In this document: piece by piece, positions 62,585-64,000 of the stretch
Layout of the letters: every line of letters begins with the position of its first letter
Numbering within the stretch: the stretch's first letter is position 1
DNA from: JAXMBX01 sp046349635
Lineage (GTDB): Bacteria; Planctomycetota; Planctomycetia; Planctomycetales; Planctomycetaceae
NCBI GenBank assembly: GCA_046349635.1
Contig: JAXMBX010000020.1
Location: 17,736-81,735 of the forward strand
DNA: 64,000 nt
Direction of reading: 5' to 3'
Position numbers and translations under genes: made by a program
The notes under the pieces: model-generated
Told to the model about the DNA's origin: nothing
The model's database searches: none
What the model saw: the letters and a program-made list of their open reading frames with translations, nothing else

Positions 62585-63940
62585 TCAACCCCGCCAATCG
62601 ATCTGCCGGAACAACTCCCACAACTTCTCTCCCCGTCGCGGACTCAAAAACGCCACGTGCGAAATCCGTCCCCGCAGATGCGCACAGAAATCCTCCACCG
62701 CGCCATGATTCTGCGTCGAGGGTCCGCGCGTCAGGCTGTTGGTCAGAATCGCCTTCAGGCGATCATACTCTTTCCGCGGCACGTTCGCACCGGCGTTCAC
62801 CACCACGCCAGTCACCCGCTGCTGCTGATTGTCCCGCAACACTTTGTATTTCTGTTCATGCAGGCGAAACTGCTCACCTCGGACAATCTGCCGGACCAGC
62901 GGCAAAAACGTCCGCAAACTGTTTAGAAAACTCTGCCCCCCGGAGAACGTCAGGTCATCCGCATAACGCGTATACCGTGCCTTGAATTTCTTCGCCATTC
63001 CCGACAGACGCACGTCCAGACCGTACCCCGACAGGTTCGCCAGGGCAGGGGAGGTCGGCGCCCCCTGGGGCAAGTGGCGGCGACGATACGGAGCGAAATT
63101 GATGTAACGTTCCTTGCTTGTCCCTTCCGGGAACTCGAGAGTTATCGGAGCCGCCGACGTCGTCAATCTCCCGAACCAGATCGAGACTTCCCGCGAATAT
63201 CCCAACGCCCGGAAAATCGCCACCACTCGCGAAAACCCGACCGATGGATAGAAGTTCTCCAGATCCAGTTTCACCACCACCCGCTGCCCCGCGTGTTGCT
63301 CCGCATTCGTCCGGATCGATCGATCGAGGACGAATCCATGCACGTTCGGATGCTGCGGAATCCGGTTCAAAATCTCCAGCAGAATCTTCCGTTGCACCTG
63401 CTTCAACAACGGCTTCGGGGCCTCGATCAGCCGATACCCTCCACCCTTCTTCTTCATCCAGTGAAAGTGATAGTGGGCCTTGCTCTCTTCGCGCGGCCGG
63501 CCTCCGTCATCGCACCGATGCGTCAGCCACGCCAGGCGCCCCAAAGGCATCCCCAGCCATTCCGCCAGTTCAGGCAGGGTCTGCAACCGGGGAATACGCA
63601 GCCGCTCCAGCAGGGCATCGTCCCCATCCCCGCACAGATCCAGGTAGCCCCCCAGCACACCCATCCGTGCAAACGCATACGGCAACTGCTGGACCGTCAA
63701 TTCCGAAAGTGGAGTTCGCTTCTCATCCGCCGCGATCTTCCGACGCCGCAATTTGATCAGTTTGACTTTGCGTCGCACCCGTTGCTTAGGCTTCGCACGG
63801 CTGGACGCCCCCCCGTGCGCCGCAGAACGCGAGGAAGAAGAACCGGCGGCGGAAGAAGCTGTGGCGGTCCGGGAGGTGGCAGCCTCATCCCCGAAAACCA
63901 GTCGCCAGAAAAAATCCAGTAAACCCATGCGCTCATGCAT
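62585..63940 (-). CDS. Retron-type reverse transcriptase with N-terminal extension
   Basis: A protein of 451 residues from ATG 63940; TTG 63949 and ATG 63928 are alternatives. Residues 1-130 form an extension: a Ser/Ala-rich linker, a basic patch (RAKPKQRVRRKVKLIKLRRR), and a helical part ending LAEWLGMPLGRLAWLT. The RT follows: KPLLKQVQRKILLEIL, DLENFYPS (226-233), LPQGAPTSPALANL (from about 290), and catalytic YADD (326-329). The retron signatures are NAEQH (NAxxH, 213-217) and RVTGVVVN (VTG, about 376-378). The N-terminal extension recalls myxobacterial retron RTs. It probably makes msDNA from an upstream msr-msd RNA, which would lie at or beyond the right edge. Confidence 0.92.
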   Translation of the reverse strand: MHERMGLLDFFWRLVFGDEAATSRTATASSAAGSSSSRSAAHGGASSRAKPKQRVRRKVKLIKLRRRKIAADEKRTPLSELTVQQLPYAFARMGVLGGYLDLCGDGDDALLERLRIPRLQTLPELAEWLGMPLGRLAWLTHRCDDGGRPREESKAHYHFHWMKKKGGGYRLIEAPKPLLKQVQRKILLEILNRIPQHPNVHGFVLDRSIRTNAEQHAGQRVVVKLDLENFYPSVGFSRVVAIFRALGYSREVSIWFGRLTTSAAPITLEFPEGTSKERYINFAPYRRRHLPQGAPTSPALANLSGYGLDVRLSGMAKKFKARYTRYADDLTFSGGQSFLNSLRTFLPLVRQIVRGEQFRLHEQKYKVLRDNQQQRVTGVVVNAGANVPRKEYDRLKAILTNSLTRGPSTQNHGAVEDFCAHLRGRISHVAFLSPRRGEKLWELFRQIDWRG

Positions 63941-63960
63941 CCAGTGCAAGGGCGGAACAA

Positions 63961-63972
63961 GGGAGATCTCCC
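63961..63972. repeat. 12-bp palindrome just upstream of the RT gene
   Basis: GGGAGATCTCCC is perfectly palindromic and lies about 20 bp from the RT start. It could be part of the retron RNA or a regulatory site; the window ends 28 bp later. Confidence 0.35.
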
Positions 63973-64000
63973 CTCACGCCCCGATCCATCCTCGATATGT

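Overview
The window looks like about 64 kb of chromosome from a planctomycete (phylum Planctomycetota, probably a Planctomycetaceae-type lineage). The evidence is the protein repertoire, not a database match. It holds a DUF1549/DUF1553 protein with a CTQCHNHPF motif, a DUF1559 prepilin-like protein, an N-terminal LEPR-XLL-like motif (ESRLLLSA), a Tat-exported Gfo/Idh/MocA oxidoreductase, a run of secreted sulfatases, and a tetrahydromethanopterin C1 gene (mch) in a bacterial setting. GC is moderately high, and there is no rRNA operon, complete tRNA or CRISPR array.

Layout. 1-1.5 kb: the 5' part of a secreted glycosidase-like gene runs off the left edge. Next to it lies the 3' half of a tRNA-Phe gene with its terminator, which looks like the scar at the right end of an integrated element. 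1.7-5.6 kb: small envelope proteins and a stress/iron group (KGG-like small basic protein, YciF/DUF892, ferritin-like protein, 39-residue membrane peptide). 5.7-9.8 kb: Tyr/Gly-rich secreted proteins around the DUF1549/DUF1553 gene. 9.9-15.6 kb: Gfo/Idh/MocA dehydrogenase, FAD oxidoreductase, sugar epimerase-like protein and site-2 protease. 15.8-29.4 kb: core metabolism and regulation (IlvD/Edd dehydratase, purD, asd-lysA, a HEAT protein with a dead receiver domain, a sensorless sigma-54 activator, ccsA/hemX-hemA, di-haem peroxidase).

29.4-31.7 kb holds a frameshifted DUF1559 gene and a divergent frameshifted XRE/substrate-binding regulator that share a repeat-bearing promoter region. 31.8-36.4 kb (minus strand): beta-propeller, esterase, metallo-beta-lactamase-fold and membrane proteins. 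36.7-43.9 kb: five consecutive sulfatases on the plus strand, the first and last frameshifted. 43.9-46.9 kb: RimK-like ATP-grasp, mch and a dapA-family gene. 47-53.5 kb: secreted hypothetical proteins, DUF1326, and a Tat-exported xanthine-dehydrogenase-type molybdoenzyme whose large subunit is multiply frameshifted. 53.7-64 kb: thpR, hisH, cupin, prepilin peptidase, aroK, aroDE, mutL, a membrane protein and a retron-type reverse transcriptase at the right edge.

Three observations matter most. (1) The reverse transcriptase at 62.6-63.9 kb carries both retron signatures (NAxxH and VTG) and a long N-terminal extension. It is followed on the same strand by a membrane protein and mutL; its msr-msd RNA, if present, would lie just beyond the right edge. 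(2) A family of five roughly 80-95 bp intergenic elements with CTGACAAAATGC / GCATTTTGTCAG ends is scattered from 29.4 to 58.2 kb, four of them just upstream of gene starts. (3) Apparent frameshifts are concentrated right of 29.5 kb and include genes expected to be essential (aroK), so uncorrected indels must be excluded before any of them is called a pseudogene.
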